Positions 13,323 through 15,157 of a stretch of 15,157 bases of DNA are shown piece by piece; position 1 is the first letter of the stretch; every line of letters starts with the position of its first letter. The stretch spans positions 1 to 15,157 of the forward strand of contig JAKVCF010000046.1 of the NCBI GenBank assembly GCA_022447335.1, given 5' to 3'. Origin of the DNA: Planctomycetota bacterium. GTDB taxonomy: Bacteria; Planctomycetota; UBA1135. The notes below the pieces were generated by a model, which did no database searches, was not told where the DNA came from, and was given only the letters and a program-made list of their open reading frames with translations. The position numbers and the translations under genes are program-made.

Positions 13323-15157
13323 TGAAGCAGTTGGCCAAAACCCTTCTTCTAGCCCTGGCGCTCGGCGCGCTAGTGGGCCTGATCGAGGGCTGGAGCGCGC
13401 TCGCTTTGCTGGGACTCGGCTTCACTGCACCCGGTGCTGAGTTAGTTGGAGCCGCTCTCCCCTATGCCGGACTAGCTGTGCTGTGCCTGCCGATTGCTCT
13501 GGCAATGGCCATCGTACTGCGACTGCCTCATAAGCAGCCTGCCCACCTCGCGGGCTGGGCCTCACTCGGCCTCGCCTGGATAATCTTCAACTGGTGGATG
13601 CAAGGTGAGTACTTTCGCCGCATCCCGATCCTCCGTCCACTGCCTCTTGCCGTCTTGCTCGGCAGTTCAGCACTACTCTTCGCACTGCACTGGGGGCTAC
13701 GCTCTTTCGTGCGTAAGAGCCCAATCAGTGCGCGTAACACGCTGATATCTGCACTGATCTTTCTACCCCTGATCGGGCAGTTTGCTTTTCAAAAATCAAC
13801 GAAGTTGGCCGATGTCCCGGACGACGCCGGGGAACTGCCAGACATTACGGTGGTTGTCATCGACACACTGCGCGCTGATCACCTCGGAACATATGGCTAC
13901 CAACGCGAAGACGGTGAGCGGACCTCTCCGATAATTGACTCGCTTGCCGAAACCGGCGTGGTCTTTGAGCACACCTGGTCGCAAGCTCCTTGGACGCGCC
14001 CCTCGATGGCGTCGCTGCATTCAGGGCTGTTCTGCACAGGCCATACGGTAAACCAGGTCTACGACTTACTTCCCGAGGGCGCCATTACGCTCGCAGAAAT
14101 GGCGAACGCTCGCGGCTATCGCACTGCCGGATTCTCAGCCAACGCTAATGTTGGGGTGACTTATGGATTCGGCCAGGGATTCGAAAAACTGTGGACGGTC
14201 GGTAAAAAGCGCACTCTGACAAGCTTCACGCGCTGGGGTGAACTGCAACACTTCTTTGTAAACAAAGTGATGAATCAGTTTCTATATGACGGCGCCGACC
14301 ACGCTGCGTTAGTTAATGAACAGACCTTTGCTTGGTGGAATGAGATTGCGGATGACCCCCGACCCAAGTTCACTTACGTTCACTATATTGATCCACATAC
14401 GCCTTACGACCCTCCGGAAGGCGGTTGGTTGTTTAAAGGTGATCGCAACGACCTGGAACCACTTGGTGAGTTCATCATGTCACGCGGCACCGGAAAGGTT
14501 TCAGAGTACCCCTTTGGAGCCTATCCCAACCCCGGCCAAGAACTGATCGACCGGGTCATCCGCATGTATGATGCGGAGATCCGCTATGTTGACCAAGAAT
14601 TTGGCAAGTTGCTTGGTCAGTTGCGCAAGCACGGCCTACTCGACGAAGGCGACTGGCTCTTCTTGACCTCGGATCATGGCGAAGAGTTCTATGAACGCGG
14701 TCGCTGGGGTCACGGCCAGTCCCTATTTGAAGAACAGGTACACGTTCCATTAATTGTCATTGGCCCACAGGCGCGGCCTGGAGCGCGTCAAGCGCAGGAA
14801 GTGAACTTGCTCGACGTGCACCAGACCATAGCCGAGGTTGTCGGCTACGAATGGCGCCTAGAAGAAGGCGTGAATACAGCCCCAGCCGGGAATCCAACAC
14901 CTTCCCTGTCTCTCCTCCCCCTGATGGCAGGCGAACCCAAACCCGAATACGCACGCCTACTCTACGCCGAACGCTTGCAGGACAACGTTGAATTGCGCGC
15001 TGCGCGCAAAGATTTCCTGAAAATCATCGACATGCCAAACCACGCTGAAACCACCGAAGCGGACTTAGTAAAGTTCCAAATGTGGTTCGACCTCCGCGCC
15101 AACCCTGGCGAACTACTAGGCCTCGAATTGGAGCAAATCCGCCGCGACGGATCCCCC
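13319..15157 (+). CDS. Membrane-anchored sulfatase-like (alkaline phosphatase superfamily) protein, first 613 residues, truncated by the window edge
   Basis: The frame is open from ATG at 13319 (a second ATG follows directly) to the right edge with no stop. About five hydrophobic helices (roughly 5-25, 43-67, 77-94, 108-127, 141-157) precede a sulfatase-fold domain. The motifs are VVVIDTLRADHLG (Asp182), APWTRPSMASLHSG (Thr226 at the nucleophile site, Met where sulfatases have Arg), YVHYIDPHTPY (353-363), LTSDHGEEF (Asp452, His453) and GHGQS (His465). With the catalytic domain essentially complete by about residue 500, what is missing is probably only a short C-terminal part. The ATGA overlap with the glycosyltransferase gene places it in the operon, tying its activity to the polysaccharide. 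Thr at the nucleophile argues against a formylglycine sulfatase; phospho-substituent transfer or removal is my inference. Confidence 0.9.
   Translation, partial: MMKQLAKTLLLALALGALVGLIEGWSALALLGLGFTAPGAELVGAALPYAGLAVLCLPIALAMAIVLRLPHKQPAHLAGWASLGLAWIIFNWWMQGEYFRRIPILRPLPLAVLLGSSALLFALHWGLRSFVRKSPISARNTLISALIFLPLIGQFAFQKSTKLADVPDDAGELPDITVVVIDTLRADHLGTYGYQREDGERTSPIIDSLAETGVVFEHTWSQAPWTRPSMASLHSGLFCTGHTVNQVYDLLPEGAITLAEMANARGYRTAGFSANANVGVTYGFGQGFEKLWTVGKKRTLTSFTRWGELQHFFVNKVMNQFLYDGADHAALVNEQTFAWWNEIADDPRPKFTYVHYIDPHTPYDPPEGGWLFKGDRNDLEPLGEFIMSRGTGKVSEYPFGAYPNPGQELIDRVIRMYDAEIRYVDQEFGKLLGQLRKHGLLDEGDWLFLTSDHGEEFYERGRWGHGQSLFEEQVHVPLIVIGPQARPGARQAQEVNLLDVHQTIAEVVGYEWRLEEGVNTAPAGNPTPSLSLLPLMAGEPKPEYARLLYAERLQDNVELRAARKDFLKIIDMPNHAETTEADLVKFQMWFDLRANPGELLGLELEQIRRDGSP

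Overview
The window is a surface-polysaccharide (capsule or exopolysaccharide) biosynthesis and export locus of a Gram-negative bacterium. The Gram-negative call rests on a Wza-type outer-membrane export lipoprotein together with a two-TM Wzz-type co-polymerase. Base composition is moderately GC-rich by eye. Membrane-anchored sulfatase-fold proteins near polysaccharide operons occur in several lineages (for example Myxococcota and related former Deltaproteobacteria), but nothing here fixes the taxon and I do not name one. I saw no tRNA, rRNA, CRISPR array, insertion sequence or phage gene.

Layout. Positions 1-1314 on the minus strand hold the N-terminal part of a membrane protein with a sulfatase/alkaline-phosphatase-superfamily domain; it runs off the left edge. 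A 44-bp gap with an almost symmetric -10-like element separates it from a divergent second protein of the same class (1359-3164, plus). A 284-bp intergenic region follows, with a strong hairpin just after the stop codon and an AT-rich stretch that probably carries the operon promoter. From 3449 to the right edge lie nine tightly packed plus-strand genes (gaps of 2 to 11 bp or overlaps of 4 to 41 bp), very likely one operon: a BY-kinase-like ATPase with an altered P-loop, a Wza-type export lipoprotein, a Wzz/GumC-type chain-length protein, a Wzx-type flippase, a Wzy/O-antigen-ligase-type membrane protein, a polysaccharide deacetylase, two GT-B family 4 glycosyltransferases, and a third membrane sulfatase-like protein cut by the right edge.

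How they work together (inference from families). The glycosyltransferases build a lipid-linked repeat on the cytoplasmic face. The flippase moves it across the inner membrane and the Wzy-type protein polymerises it. The Wzz-type protein, perhaps tuned by the kinase-like protein, controls chain length, and the Wza-type lipoprotein forms the outer-membrane exit. The deacetylase and up to three sulfatase-fold enzymes would modify the polymer. No initiating sugar-phosphate transferase and only two glycosyltransferases are visible, so the locus probably continues beyond the window or relies on genes elsewhere.

The most notable point is that all three sulfatase-fold proteins carry threonine where true sulfatases carry the Cys/Ser that becomes formylglycine. 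They are therefore more likely phospho-transferases or phosphohydrolases than sulfatases, which suggests a phospho-decoration (or its removal) as part of this pathway. The BY-kinase-like protein is also unusual in lacking the P-loop lysine and a C-terminal tyrosine cluster.
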